Below are positions 34,801-45,971 of a stretch of DNA of 64,000 nucleotides, one piece after another. The DNA comes from Maniola hyperantus. Its lineage: Eukaryota > Arthropoda > Insecta > Lepidoptera > Nymphalidae. Made by a program: the position numbers and the translations under genes. The first letter of the stretch is position 1, and the number at the start of each line of letters is the position of its first letter. The stretch is from NCBI RefSeq assembly GCF_902806685.2, contig NC_048556.1, positions 5,642,001-5,706,000 of the forward strand, read 5' to 3'. The notes under the pieces are model-generated. The model was not told where the DNA came from, did no database searches, and saw nothing but the letters and a program-made list of their open reading frames with translations.

Positions 34801-37800
34801 TTTTAATTTATTTTTATAAATAAGTTAATGTTCTAAAAATACGTTTTATCATCATCATGATCAACCCATCACCGGCTCACTACAGAGCGCGGGTCTCCTC
34901 TTAGAGTGAGAAGGGTTTTTGGCCATAGTCTACCACGCTGGCACCGCACATGTGCGGATTGGTAGACTTCACACACCTTTGAGAACATTATAGAGAACTC
35001 TCAGGCTTGCAGGTTTCCTCACGATGTTTTCCTTCAGCGTTAAAGCAAATGATATTTAATTAATTAAAACGCAGATAACTCCGAAAAGTTAGAGGTGCGT
35101 GCCCGGGATCGAACCCTCGACCTCCGATTAGAAGGCGGATGTCCTAACCACTAGGCTATCACAGCAAAATACGTTTAATAAATGCTTATCTCATATTATT
35201 ATTGTGTAAATTTTTTCGCAAGTGGTACGAAAAGTAGAGTATTTTCCTCGGTGATAAAGCTGTCTTAGTCTTGGGTGAACTTAAATCCCTCGCTACACTC
35301 AGGACTCGTCTTAAATCCCTCGCTTCGCTCGTGAATTAAGTTTTTAACACTCTCGCTACGCTCGGGATTTAGTCCTTGAGTCCTTCGTTACGCTCGCGAT
35401 TGTAATAATTAATAATCTACTAATTATGGATAGACATTTGAATATCAGTCATCAGTGATATATTTTTCCTAAAACTAGGTTTGCTGAGATTCTTTATCTA
35501 AACTCTAATATTTGTACACAGCATAGCTAAACTGCTAAACCAATCTTGATGTTTGATGGTTGCTAACTAGCTTATACCTAAGACTTCGTCCGCATTGACT
35601 ATATAAATTTGAAATGCTTATTTTGCCCCCTTGGGGATGGAATTTTCAAAAATCCACTACATCGTACTAGCTATCAGCCCAATCTGTCGAGTAGTTTGAG
35701 CTGTGTATTGATAGATTAGGCAGTCAGCTTTTCCTTTTATATTTTTAGATTAAGCCATGTTTGAATAAAAGTAATCCTATCTCTAAAATTTCTTATTGAA
35801 TAACTGTGTATTAAAAATGATGGTATGCAACTAAATAAGTTCTTACATGAAACTGTTGTCAGTGCAGAGAAAGGCCCATCGAGCCCAGCTGTAGATGGAG
35901 CGGGAGATGTTAGTTGCAGCCTTGCCTCTCTTATGATGACTTTTCCACTTAGCAACTGGGACGCTGAAGACTTGTCCTTTTCAGGACTGGTCGGTGGCTG
36001 CTTCTCTTCTTCCTCGCCACTTCCTTCAACACTCTCGCTCTCCCAACTCTCTTCAGACTCGGACCCACTACTGCTAGTCGAACTGCTCGCATCTGAAATG
36101 TCCATGAGCTTTCTCATAGCATGTCCTGATCTTTCTTCTTTATTTGCTTCCGAAGATTTCAGCTTTTCAAGACTGTCAACATTCGAATTTTCATCTGGAG
36201 AGTATGATTTTTCCCTCTCTTCGTACGAAAATAAATCTCGCACTACTTTCCTTGGGCCTGTGGTGCTGACATTGGAAAATGTATTGGTTGTTTTATCTTT
36301 GAAAATATTTGAAGCAAGCGAGTGCTTGTCTCTTGCTTTTTCGTTATCTGTGATTTTGTCCAATTCCTCTTCTTCTGGTGTGTCCTCGTCGTTGTGAAGA
36401 TTATTGAAGACTAGTCGCTTCAGTTTTGGTTTCTTGAGGACTTTGCCAGAGGATACGCTACTGGGAACTATTGTTTGTTCATCACCATCAATGAACCTCT
36501 TGTTAGGCTTAATTACTCTCGAGGAGTGACTGCTCCTCACAGGAAGTACGAATTTAGCAGCATTTCCACTTTCTTTTTCTGTTGGAGAAAGATTTCTGGG
36601 CGGAGGAGATGTGCTACGGGTCTCGGTAAACTGTGAGAACTTATTAGTAGGTTTTGAGAGAGGATTTAAATTCTTCCTCAAGTACCCCTCTTGATATTCC
36701 GATGAAGATTTAGAGCTTAAATCTGTCAGTTTTGCTGGCTTCAGTATACTGTTAAATGTAGAATATTCGGTTTGTTTCAGTGATGATTTCTTTTTTATAA
36801 TAGACACTAGAGGTGCATGATGTTTTATTGGAACCTTTTTCAGTGGTAAGAAAATATCTTCACAGCTCTCTACGGTCCCGAAAGTCACAGTTTTCTTCAC
36901 TGGTTTTGGTTTATCATTTTTTGGTGGCTCCATTTTATTCTGAGACCTAGTACGGACAGGGGATTTAGCTGGGTCTTTGTCTTGATTATCCGGGTTGTTC
37001 TTGTCTATACCGTTGGTAGTTTTATCTTCACTGGTTGCATTTGCATCATTCTCACCGTTGTTTTCCTTCTTTTCTTCTTCCTGCAATATTAATATTGGAC
37101 TGTAGTGGTTTACTACAAAAAATGTACCATGAATTACTTATTTTAGGTAACCTAAAATGCAAAGGCACTACTTAGTATTTATTTCATTTATATTAGTCAC
37201 TAATAGAATCAGGGTTTGAATGAAAGTCAAATTACTAATACCTGAATAATACCTGCATCCTAGTAAGTAGGTCAATAAGAAGAATTCCTGCCATTATGTG
37301 ATTATTGGAAAGGAGTAATGACCCTCAGCCGCCTAATAGTCGATTCTTTTTCAGGATTTTAAAAAGAAAAATCTCTCAGTAAGAACCATCCCCGTACTTC
37401 AAGGAATATTATGAAAAAAGAATTAGCGAAATTGGTTCAGCTGTTCTCGAGATTTGTGATCAGCAACACATTTTGCGATTCATTCATTTGGAGACCCTAG
37501 GGCCATGGAGTCTTAGTGCTAAAAATTTTTTACGAGACATTTCACCGCGATTAATAGCCTCATCTGGTGACAGAAGGGCTGGCTCATTTTTTGCGCAACG
37601 GATCAGCCTGGCTGTCCAGCAAGGAAATGCAGCCAGTATTCTTGGCACCATTCCACGCGGTCATGATTTATATAGTAATTAGATAAGGCTAGCTTTAAGT
37701 TTTATTGTAATATTAAAAAAAAAAATCATTTCTATATATAGACATGTGTACCTACGTAGGATCAATCAAAGATGATTAAAAGGCATGGACTGGCTAAGCT

Positions 37801-40445
37801 TGCTACAGCAATGCGCGGGACTGCAAATACTTATACCTGAGTGTTATTTTTTTTTTTATTTTTTTTTTATTTTTCATGTACCAAAATTGTAGTTACAAAG
37901 TAATAATAAATTGAGATACATTGGAAATGTTTATCTCTAAACAGAGATTTCTTCCAGCTTCTCATTCATTCAACAATTGAAAATTGAATAGGTAGGTATC
38001 TGAAAAGAGCAATCGCCGAATTTCTTGCAGGTTCTTCTCTATAGGAAGGGCATTCCGATTAGGAACCTTTTTTATTAAATACTAGCTGATGCCCGCGCCT
38101 TCGCCCGCGTGGATTTAGGTTTTTAAAAATCTGGTGGGAAATTTGGATTTTCCAGAACAAAAAGTAGCCTATGTTACTCCTTGACCTTGGTTAATCCTAT
38201 ACAGTGTATGTGAAAGTCCCGTCAAAATAGGTTCAGCCGTTTCGAAGATTAGCCCGTTCAAACAAACAAAAATTTTAAAAACATGTGATTCATTTATGGT
38301 ACAGTTCAAATAATCATATGAGCTTAACATGAGGTAGTTATTTCAAAATTACAGACAGACTTCAATTTCATTAATAGTAGTAGGTATAGAATTATATCAA
38401 ATCGCTTGCCACTTGTGAAGGAAGTTTATTTAGTTTTTTAGTGCCTAGTTATTCAAGACTCAAGAGTTTGTTCAAATCATTTTCATCAATCAAAACCGTA
38501 TCAAAACGTAGATAAAGGGCAAAAATCATTATTTATATTATATAATCAAAAAGAATTATTATTACACATACATCCATGCTAAAATCATTCAACGTAAACA
38601 ATGAAAGGAAGGAAACAACCCATTTGGTTGACAATTGACATTGACAAAAACCAAAATTAATTTATGCATATATTTTAGGGATATACCTATATTTTGTCTG
38701 AGCTACGAAAAATAAAAAAAATAACCACAGACAACAATCAAAATTTTAACCTTAGAACAAATTGTAATTTTATTTTTTTGGTGCAAATATTTATTCAGGT
38801 GTACCAACTGTTAGCACATTTGAATTTCTTAAAAATGACTTCAATATCTTTGGTATTTAAAAACTACAAAAAAAAAACAAAAAAAAAACGAATTATTTGC
38901 TGTAAATTTATTTTGTAACTTTTACTATTTATAAGTAGGAATATTATGTCATGTGTTTAATATGGAGTTATGAATTCATGTTATTGTTATGGCAAATATA
39001 GTTGCATATTTTACATTATGCTAAGAACATAATGCAAAAATATTTTTTTCCATAAAATGAAGCATTTCTTTATGTTAATTTAACTATTTGGTAAGTACTC
39101 TTGCTTGAATTATTATTATCAATTGAATTTAATGTGAAACAAGTCCAACTAGCTAACATAATAATTTATACTTCTGTGAAAAAACGAATGTATACAACTA
39201 TTCAACTTAATTATTTTTGTAGGTACCTTTAGCAAGTAAATAGCATAAAATAAGCACAATAATATTGTTTATTATTGGTTAGAATCATTTAAAAATTGTA
39301 GGTATTACTTAACAAGCACTTTTTTTAAATACGATATGTTACATTATATCTAACAGAAAATAAATTTTAGATTTTATGATGTAGGTACTAACTAATTATT
39401 TCAAATAAATCATAGGGTCCATTAAAAAATATACCCATAAGTAGGTTTTCTGTAAGTAGGTATACTTAAATTAAATTTTAAATCATTATTTATCATTTGT
39501 ATCATGATGTAACATGACCTAATAATTTAATTTGTGTCATTTTACATTTAAAGCTTCAATATTTTTTAAGGTTAATTGTAATATTTTTCACTTAGTTCAG
39601 ATTTAATAATATACCTAATTAGATTTGTAGATATTGAGATAAGGATGACATACTCATTAGTTAGTATATGTATCTGTAAGGTTTTGTAATTTAATTCGTT
39701 TATTATTAATTTAAAGAAGACAATTCTTATTGAAATAACAATTAGCTCTACAGTAGGTCTACATGAATTAACTAGGTACATAGGTATTTCTTTGTTTACA
39801 TGTCATTTAATCAAAACATACAAGTAAACCGTTTAATACAGTGTGCGTATTTTTTTTTACAAAATTTATTAATAGTTATGAGTATAGTATAAAATATCAA
39901 TATAGGTATACTTACAAAAACACTATTTTGTGAAATAATGAATGATGACAGAACTCTATGCTAGGCTTTGTGTGTATAAAGTTAGGTTATATTAGATGAA
40001 ATTAGATGTTTCACAATATTAGTAAAGCATGAATTCAATATCGTTATTCGTTTTAATAGGTAGTATATTCAGCCATTCCTTTATGTGCTTAGTTTAGATG
40101 TCTTTGTTGACAACACGTATTGTACAGAAGGTTGAATGTCAAAATACGCTCCCGTATTGGCGCTCTACAGTACTCTTGGCGTTTGAGTAGTGCTTTATAG
40201 TTATTACGTAAACACAACAGAACATATCGTCGAAAACATCACTTTTTTATATAACATTCTTGATCTAACAACCTTCTGAAAATGCGCTTTACCTCTTTCT
40301 CTCCAGCAAAATCATTGGAGGCCGAGCTACGGCTGGCGGAATGATTCTCAGGAGTAGTTTCATGGTAGACGGCGCCCGATAGGACACTGATACGTTTTCT
40401 GTTCTGGAATTTGAGGGGTTTACCGGGGAACCTAGACCTTCCCAT
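18354..40445 (-). CDS. trx: Trithorax / MLL1-type histone H3K4 methyltransferase, complete gene
   Basis: Thirteen exons on the minus strand: 40293-40445, 35847-37080, 34432-34623, 33814-34148, 32592-33140, 31971-32144, 31023-31232, 30144-30305, 20226-29780, 19927-20150, 19718-19845, 19150-19340 and 18354-18527. They sum to 13,281 nt, or 4,426 residues plus stop, with no frame conflict; Drosophila Trx is ~3,730 and human MLL1 ~3,970. Order of parts: N-terminal RFPGKP motif, nuclear-receptor-like Cys module, conserved KHVCR block, PHD1-3, extended PHD, FYRN, two Taspase1-like sites, AT-hook, long low-complexity middle, FYRC, WDR5-binding (WIN) motif, SET and post-SET. The enzyme methylates H3K4 within a WDR5/RbBP5/ASH2 complex and keeps Hox genes active. 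An in-frame TGA nine codons upstream supports the start at 40445. The polyadenylation site was not identified. Confidence 0.95.
19025..19104. mobile_element. GC-rich foldback element, family D, short copy
   Basis: 'ggggactgtgtgggtgtgcg' to 'tcgacctatcgcgtactata'; in the intron between trx SET exons 12 and 13. Confidence 0.65.
19489..19618. mobile_element. GC-rich foldback element, family D
   Basis: 'tagtccacgacagtcgggat' to 'ccatctcgatctgtcgcgta' with 'cgcaccgggttagcgcgggg' inside; in the intron between trx exons 11 and 12. Confidence 0.7.
19927..20150 (-). CDS. trx: trx exon 10: FYRC end and WDR5-binding motif
   Basis: Completes FYRC ([16 protein letters not shown]) and carries [12 protein letters not shown], matching the MLL WIN motif (GSARAE) whose Arg binds WDR5; here the Arg is near residue 4225. 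Also [20 protein letters not shown], equivalent to the DMFNFLASKHRQPPE stretch before SET in MLL1. Ends in phase 2 at donor GTTTAT, a weaker donor than its neighbours. Confidence 0.88.
20226..29780 (-). CDS. trx: trx exon 9: giant exon, PHD3 to FYRC
   Basis: 3,185 codons (residues 1004-4188) without interruption. In order: end of PHD3 ([25 protein letters not shown]); linker; extended PHD ~1398-1508 ([10 protein letters not shown] to VFCPTHGKD); FYRN ~1547-1620 ([15 protein letters not shown]); two QLDG sites at Asp1927 and Asp1957; a Cys/His finger ~2022-2046 ([21 protein letters not shown] region); AT-hook ~2355 ([10 protein letters not shown]); an LPQG-repeat tract ~2457-2604; an Asn/Met/His/Gln-rich tract ~2910-3887; an acidic/basic helix ([19 protein letters not shown]); and FYRC from ~4114 ([18 protein letters not shown] to YLIEQLPG). 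The true exon starts at 29780 after a CAG acceptor. The open frame runs 65 codons further upstream, but that part is intron. Confidence 0.93.
29855..30070 (-). mobile_element. SINE-type element in trx intron 8
   Basis: On the minus strand: 'tggtggtaagtgatgatgca', 'gtagcggactaacttggcag', 'cgtaccggaacgctaaatcg' and 'tggtggcacagctttgccgg'. A diverged relative on the plus strand is at 50108-50375. It extends the open frame of exon 9 artificially to 29975. Confidence 0.75.
30144..30305 (-). CDS. trx: trx exon 8: PHD2 end and PHD3 start
   Basis: Fifty-four codons (residues 950-1003): [39 protein letters not shown] and FDSK. This aligns with the MLL stretch leading into PHD3, the finger that reads H3K4me3 in MLL1. 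The intron after it contains a SINE-like element. Confidence 0.9.
30640..30856. mobile_element. MITE with repeated caaacacgta units, trx intron 7
   Basis: Ends 'aagtgccccgttaacagtca' and complement of 'tgaccgtttacagggcactt'. The motif ttgacaaacacgta recurs several times inside, in both orientations. Confidence 0.75.
31023..31232 (-). CDS. trx: trx exon 7: PHD1/PHD2 core, extreme GC content
   Basis: Seventy codons (residues 880-949) reading [30 protein letters not shown] and [14 protein letters not shown]. This gives the rest of PHD1 and the first half of PHD2. Codon third positions are almost all G or C and the exon is roughly three quarters GC, against AT-rich surroundings. Donor GTGTGT and acceptor TCCAG are clear. 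Confidence 0.87.
31515..31745 (+). mobile_element. 'ggccaagtgcgagtc' element, deleted, with nested MITE 31600-31683
   Basis: 'caggccaagtgcgagtcaga' start and 'tctaggtcaacgggaagtac' end. Inside, 'gcacgcattcatccgac' and 'tcggatgagtgcgtaacc' form inverted ends of a smaller insertion. Confidence 0.65.
31971..32144 (-). CDS. trx: trx exon 6: start of PHD finger 1
   Basis: Fifty-eight codons (residues 822-879). Ends [12 protein letters not shown], the first zinc pair of PHD1. The upstream [20 protein letters not shown] stretch leads into it. The intron before this exon holds a 311-bp near-palindromic MITE. Confidence 0.85.
32181..32491. mobile_element. Near-palindromic MITE, 'ctctctctgttac' family, copy 2
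   Basis: About 155-bp arms meeting at ~32336; the core 'gaaattcaattcaaaaatga' / 'attgaatttc' is almost perfect. Outer ends 'ctattctctatccccgcaaa' and complement of 'ttttccgtggatacagtata'. In trx intron 5. Confidence 0.85.
32592..33140 (-). CDS. trx: trx exon 5: conserved KHVCR block and linker
   Basis: One hundred and eighty-three codons (residues 639-821). Contains [18 protein letters not shown], matching the block that in vertebrate MLL precedes the CXXC domain (GPRxKHVCR). The remainder is charged linker with Lys/Arg clusters ([17 protein letters not shown]). Acceptor is at 33141-33142; donor GTACGT follows Asn at 32592. Confidence 0.85.
33185..33405 (+). mobile_element. SINE-like element, family A, variant tail
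   Basis: 'ctagctgatgcctgcgactt', 'ttccgggataaaaagtagct' and 'atcacgtcagtccgttgcac'; tail as in 1098-1317. Confidence 0.8.
33814..34623 (-). CDS. trx: trx exons 3-4: nuclear-receptor-like zinc module
   Basis: Exons 34432-34623 and 33814-34148 (about residues 463-638). Exon 3 has CGVC then, after a basic stretch, [15 protein letters not shown], which resembles the P-box finger of nuclear receptor DNA-binding domains. Exon 4 has [20 protein letters not shown], which resembles the second receptor finger. A receptor-type DNA-binding variant of this kind has been reported for Drosophila Trx. It sits near where vertebrate MLL carries its CXXC domain, so it may be a replacement or a divergent form; I cannot tell. 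The rest of exon 4 is a Pro/Ser/Thr-rich linker. Confidence 0.85.
34280..34420. mobile_element. MITE/SINE remnant, 'ccattatgtgattaatgga' family
   Basis: 'gatctgggaatcctctacta', 'cattatgtgattaatggaaa' and 'ggaatacgactataaagaag'. Related copies at 37270-37340, 50390-50475 and 60885-61080. Confidence 0.6.
34707..35234. mobile_element. MITE interrupted by a SINE
   Basis: Inverted ends 'tttttcgtaccacttg' and 'caagtggtacgaaaag'. The SINE at 34847-35165 lies inside it. Confidence 0.75.
34847..35165 (-). mobile_element. Full-length tRNA-headed SINE with target-site duplication
   Basis: On the minus strand: box A region 'tagcctagtggttagg', box B 'gggttcgatcccgggc', body 'tgctttaacgctgaaggaaa' and 'gtctaccaatccgcacatgt', tail (atg)n. 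Flanking duplication aaaatacgttt at 34836-34846 and 35166-35176. Relative at 51828-52000. Confidence 0.9.
35255..35405. repeat. Tandem 'ctcgctacgctcgggattta' degenerate repeat
   Basis: Four to five units of ctcgcttcgctcg/taaatccctcgc type sequence in mixed states. Function unknown. Confidence 0.7.
35565..35748 (+). mobile_element. SINE-like element, family B
   Basis: 'agcttatacctaagacttcg' to 'agcttttccttttatatttt'; internally deleted. Confidence 0.75.
35847..37080 (-). CDS. trx: trx exon 2: N-terminal disordered region
   Basis: Codes about residues 52-463. Lys/Ser/Glu-rich and largely disordered. Short conserved-looking stretches include [20 protein letters not shown] and the nearby [10 protein letters not shown]. 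It ends in an acidic/Ser run ([19 protein letters not shown]) before donor GTAAGAAC in phase 1. Acceptor AG is at 37081-37082. No folded domain is evident; the Lys-rich pieces may bind chromatin. Confidence 0.85.
37473..37715 (+). mobile_element. LINE 3' remnant with open frame
   Basis: 69-residue frame with [20 protein letters not shown] and [19 protein letters not shown], resembling a C-terminal segment seen in invertebrate LINE-type polyproteins. Second copy at 1509-1682. Assignment to a clade not possible by eye. Confidence 0.6.
38085..38275 (+). mobile_element. SINE-like element, family A, diverged
   Basis: 'tagctgatgcccgcgccttc', 'gtggatttaggtttttaaaa' and 'aataggttcagccgtttcg'. Confidence 0.7.
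40293..40445 (-). CDS. trx: trx exon 1: N-terminus with menin-binding-like motif
   Basis: Fifty-one codons starting [20 protein letters not shown]. The RFPGKP core matches the N-terminal menin-binding motif of MLL proteins (RFPARP in human MLL1) and the start of Drosophila Trx as I remember it. Donor GTAAAG follows Glu-51. An in-frame TGA upstream of the ATG excludes an earlier start in this exon. The next exon is 3.2 kb away. Confidence 0.88.
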
Positions 40446-41150
40446 TTTGATATGCACGTAAACGAAGGACACTCAGTGTGTTCCCAGCGGTCGCAGGGAA
40501 ACTGGCGCGCATGCTCGGGCCCGCGCGCTCCGCAACGCCATTCCACTCATTTATGCAATGTGTACAACAAATTACGACGCAGTTCTCTTGATATACACAG
40601 TCAAACATAAATACAAATAGCACCCCTCACATTGTTTATTGAAACGAACACTTTACACAGTTTTTGCAAAAGACTACATCATCCATCATTTTAATGGTAG
40701 ACTGATCGTTAACGCCGTCGTAATGCTTCCATTCAGCGTAGCGTCAACGATAAAACAAAAGAGAATGTAGTAATGCACTCGATTCTATCGCACGACGCAT
40801 CGGTAATAGTATCTGCGTTTTGTTCCATTTGATAGCACAACCGAATTATTGAAATGAATTGCTTGTAATTTGACAAAGATGGCTGTACGACGCGCTATAA
40901 CAATAGCGAACACGAGTGATTAACGAGACGAGGCGCGCGAGGCCGCGGTGTGAACGACACCTGGCTCCCAGAGGCCAGTTATGGATTTTGAACCAATCGC
41001 GACGTTAATTCGGACCGGTATGAAAACAAACATGTCCGATGTCGTTCGCTACGTCTTGCTCTATATGGTAACTATCTGCATAGACGCGCCACTTCACTCA
41101 CTCTTCGCCGTTTTTTATCAATAAATATGTAATGTTTTCATCAATCTGCG
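40446..41150 (-). promoter_or_regulatory. Probable trx 5' UTR/promoter region
   Basis: Immediately upstream of the trx start. Richer in G+C and CpG (for example at 40490-40540 and 40905-40980) than the AT-rich surroundings. No TATA or initiator could be assigned with confidence. Confidence 0.45.
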
Positions 41151-44100
41151 CGACTGCTCCACGGTCATTATTTTATGATTGATATGATTACACCGAATCG
41201 CTATCCGTAGCATTTAAATTGATATGTTTTTACAGTAGGCAGTTTGTATGAACTCTCGTAGGGTTTTAGGTATTTTAATTAACTCTATCGTTTATGTTCA
41301 GTAAATCTGGTTTTGATTTTCTTGATAAATGATGTTAGTAGGTAGCGTAGATATACAATTGCTGAGTCTTGACTCTTGACTACCTAACTGAAAGTATTAG
41401 TATTAACAGTAAAGCAGTACTTAACTGTAATAATTTTAACTTTTCAAGGATTTTGATGAATAAAAATAATATGAGTTATTGAACTACCGCATGAAATTCT
41501 TTTTTATGATACTATGTAGAGTTCATGAATACCTACTATGTGCTTAGATAAATTAAATTCGTGTACTTGTGTGTTTTTGTTCATTTTATTAGGGACCTTT
41601 ATTCAAATTTGAAAAATTTGAGAAATTTGAAAAATATAAAATGATGTCAATTTTAAAATAAACAATTACCTATAATGATTATTTTGTAATTGTAGGACTT
41701 GCAGGTGAATTTGAATACAATGATTATTTCTAATGTAATTTTTTTTAATGCTTTTTATTTTGATTATTATTATGCTTTATTTAGTTTCTTATCAATTTAT
41801 GTAGTAGGTAAGTTAATTATCTAGTGACTTAAATAGTAAATATAAGTACATTACCATACCATTATATGTATTAGTTACTCTACATACCTACTTACCTAAT
41901 TAGTTTTGATGTAAAAATGAAACTGAAAATACAATAGTAGGTATCTACCTATTACTTTAATGTGCCTGCAAGTTGCTATCACCTACATTATTAAATCAGT
42001 TCACCCCAAGTGTCCAATATACTCGCGTTCCTAAATGTGTAGGTATAATGTATGTATAGAGCTACCCGCACCCTACTTATAAATGTACCCCTAAACTCTA
42101 CCGGTCGATCATGCGTAAAGGGCGGAGAAGGGATGCAAAGGGAAGAGCATCGGTACTTTAACCCTAACCAATTCCATATAGCTATATACAAGCTAATCAA
42201 AATTGAAAGTTTCTGAAAAAGCGGCAATTAACGCTTAAAAGCTGTGTTTTAATTCAATACTGACCTCTAGCGTGAGTTACGAGAACATAAAGTTGCTTGC
42301 TGAAACGCTTCCTGAAATACACAGAACTAGCCCGTCCTCGGTCAGATTTGATTCCGATCGAAGCTAAACTGTTCTTGGCGAATATTTCAACTAATTTTCA
42401 CTTAAAATGCACTACTTTTTCACTCTATACACTAACACTCCGTAAACTAAATTCGTCTATATTTAGTAAACAACGATTTGTGGGTAAATATTGTAGTAAG
42501 AGTAATATTTACATCACTTTCGGTGCACTGGTGTTGGTGCGTGAAACTGTAGTAGCGAGACTGGCGAGGCGGCGCGCATGCCGCAAGGGACATGGTGTAA
42601 ATATAAAAATGGACAAACTCCCCTTCTGGGGGCTCACCCGGATGAATCACAGTAATTTACAAAAGTTATTCGTACCGTGTTTTGATTTACAATCCGATTA
42701 GACGTAATAAATCGATAGAGTAAGTCTGTACTTTCATTGCGTTTGGGGCCGTTTTTTAAATTTAAGCGGTCTTGAATTTTGATGCTAACTTCCGTGTACC
42801 TCTTAACAAAATATTGATCGACGCGACTCCCTCCGTCTGTGGACATTTTTCACTGAGACCGATTTTAGGAAGGTGGATAATCGCTGTAGATCAGCCGCTT
42901 GCTATCCGTATTGTGTCCAAATTTAAGCCAGACCCTCAGAGAGCAGGTAGAAATTTTTTGTGTTATTTGGGTCGCTTGCTAGAGTAGGTAAAAAATTAAT
43001 GATTCATACCTAAATCTTGAGTCATAACTTTGAAAAACATGGGTCTTTAAACAGCCAAGTGCAATATTAAATGAAACAAAAAAGTATCACATAGGTCGTC
43101 AGTTCGTTCAACTTGTAAAGAAAAAATAAAGTTTATCCAGAAATTCCATCGATTTTATTAATAGTTTATAACATGTTGCAGTTTTGACAAAAATATGTTA
43201 ATGCTTAAAGCTAAAAATAAAGTCTTATTGTTGTAAAATATGCTAATTAAACATCCAATAATAAATAAATATTGCTCTTTCAATCTGGCTACCATTGAGG
43301 CTACCTACGCTACGATATTAGTTGAACCTGCGACTTTTCAGATTTAAGTCCTCTAAGCCTACCTATTGTAGTCGTTGAGCTATCGAGAGTGTTTGAATGA
43401 CGTCAAGTATTAGTATCTAGTAGTAGTAGTATTTAGAAGTAAACTTTGTTTTCAGACGTCAACAACAAGTTCGATTTTCCGTGATCACAATTACCACCCG
43501 GCCGGCTCCCGACTTTGGTTATCGACAATGTATGTGACCAGGCTCTCGTCAGTAAATAAAATGAATCATTTAGATATACCCACCTATGTAATACGTTTAG
43601 TTTGTGATAATAAAAATAGGTAACACCCGGCTAAGCTTGTTGAGGGCTCTTCTCAGACCAGGGTGCATTTGGTCATACCTAATTTTAAGTTTGTTATCTT
43701 ACAAATTCATATCTTACAAATTGACACTCAAAAAGTGTTCAATGGTACCTATTTTAAATAAATGATTTGAGAATAAATGAATTGAGATTGATTCGCACTG
43801 TAGTTGTACCTATATATTTAGAAAAGTGTATGTAGGTATGTGTAGTTTTTACTTAAAACGAGTTTATAAAGAAAAAATAAACGATCAGACGAAGCAGTAT
43901 ATAATTGTACCTACATGATTTCTACGGTGAACCTATCAACAATTTTATAATCAGATTTTTTAAAAATTCAACTGCTAAATTAGTAAAATTGGTAAGCATG
44001 GCATAATAGATAATTATTAATTTAGCATTTGGTTGGATCTACAGGCTATTTTTTCCGTAATACGTATTGTGTAGACAAAGGTTAATTTAATATTCCCCTC

Positions 44101-44839
44101 CCCTTCGCATATTTTGTATTGACACTTATTTTATACATTTCTGCATTTCTAGCGAGCTCTTATTTTCATACGAAAAGTAGGTAGGTAAGGTTTTTCGTGC
44201 TATTAGGTATCGCGATCGTTCTCATTTTTAGCGCCGGAGGTAAAGTCATACGCAGGCAAAGCCTGTATGCGTTTGGGGCCGTTATTGAAATTCAAGCAGT
44301 CTTAATTTCGATGGTAACTTCCGTGTACCTCGCAAGCAGACGCTTGCGTTCCTCTCGGATGGAATTATTTCTAAAAAAAAATAGTCGAGGTCTACCATAA
44401 TATAAAGAGAAAACATGCATATTATGCACATTTTCAAGTTCACCAATTTACTCTCCAATTACCTATCACGCTACATTTTTCATTTGGCAGCAGATTTTAT
44501 TGCAACCAAGCACTGACATAGGAATAGTCTTGTTATCCCATAGCAACCAAACGCTAATCTATGTTTTTAAAAAATCGGGTGTTCAGGTTGAACTGTGGAT
44601 ATGTATTTCTTCTTAATCTACTTTTCTCAATTTTCTTCTACTACCTACTCAGGCACCTACTCTACAGGCAATGCTCAATCATTCGGAAGTGACGATCACA
44701 GTTATTTCGAAATTACAGACAGACACTTCAATTTTAATTATTAGTATAGACTCCAACATTATTTATCTACCTACGGCCTACCACATAAATACAGCCATAC
44801 ATTACGATCATGGATTAGCCGGTAGTGTATGTTTGTCAC

Positions 44840-45262
44840 TCTCACGCAAAAACTAGATAGGTACTGGACCGATTTGGCTGAAATTTGAAATGTGATAGAT
44901 TATACCTACCTTGATTTAACATAGACCACTTTTTATGTCGTAAAAATCCATGGTTTCTGCGCATCGATATAAATGACAAGATATGCCCAAGCGAATAAAA
45001 TTTTTCATGGTTTTGGAACCAAATAAATCAGCGCCACCTCTTTTGTTCTGTATTCTGAGTTAGATACAAATGAACGACCCGTTTGAAATCCAGACGTCAC
45101 TGAAGTTGCATTGGTGCTAAAGCACCACTGAATCGGTGCCATTTTGTTTGTTCAATAGCCCTGTCCATACGAAGTAATAATATATTATATAAGTCAAATG
45201 TTTTTTTACGCATTTCCGCGCCTCATCCATGCGTGACGCGAAGTCGCGGGTATCTTCTAGTA
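44840..45262 (-). mobile_element. SINE-like element, family C, with internal insertion
   Basis: 'gaccgatttggctgaaattt' at one end and 'gcgaagtcgcgggtatcttc' at the other. About 230 bp of unrelated sequence in the middle. Confidence 0.55.
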
Positions 45263-45971
45263 CTTGCATAAATAAAAAGTTATTTTTATACAACTTTGAA
45301 ACTGTATATCGATTTTATAGTCACGATTTTAATGGGAATTTTAATTTAGCATTGATATTTGAAATCGTATAAAAAAAAGTAGATTTGGCATTAAAATAAT
45401 AATACCTTGTTAGAGCAAGCTAGGTGTATAGAAAAGATCTGAAGAGTGATAGAGATATAAGCACAGTTTTTTGTCTTTGTCATAGTTTAGCTTTTTTTGT
45501 TGGGCACGTCTTAGTTTGTGCCCAACAAACATCTGTGATAGTAATTTATTGCGAATATTACGAGTTTTTCTTTAATTTACTGTTTTAAATTTAGTGTTGA
45601 AGGTGTGTAGAAGCCATTTATGGTGAATTGCTGTGTAAAAGTTGTAGCGAACGCAAATTATGAAACATAACCTTTCATACCTACGTATTATTTTGTTTTA
45701 TTTTGTTGTTTTGTCCCTTTCGGGTACGCCCGGTATAATTAATAGGGATAAATTATGTGGGTATACGCGTCTGACAAGTCTCTTGATTCTTAGTCTGAGT
45801 ATAAAAATGTTATTATCTGAGGATTGGCGACATTGAAACAAGGGATTTTGTGGGTTTTTATTATTCATCTGTGGTTGTGCTAATTATAAAAAAATATGTT
45901 GTGGTCTATGGTGTTAAGCACGCTATAGACATACCAACTTCTAGATCGGCGAATCTACCAAAAAATATACC

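Larger units (their letters stand above)
37081..40292 (-). other. trx intron 1
   Basis: 3.2 kb between trx exons 2 and 1. Contains a LINE remnant (37473-37715), a family A element (38085-38275) and otherwise very AT-rich sequence in which I see nothing else. Confidence 0.7.
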
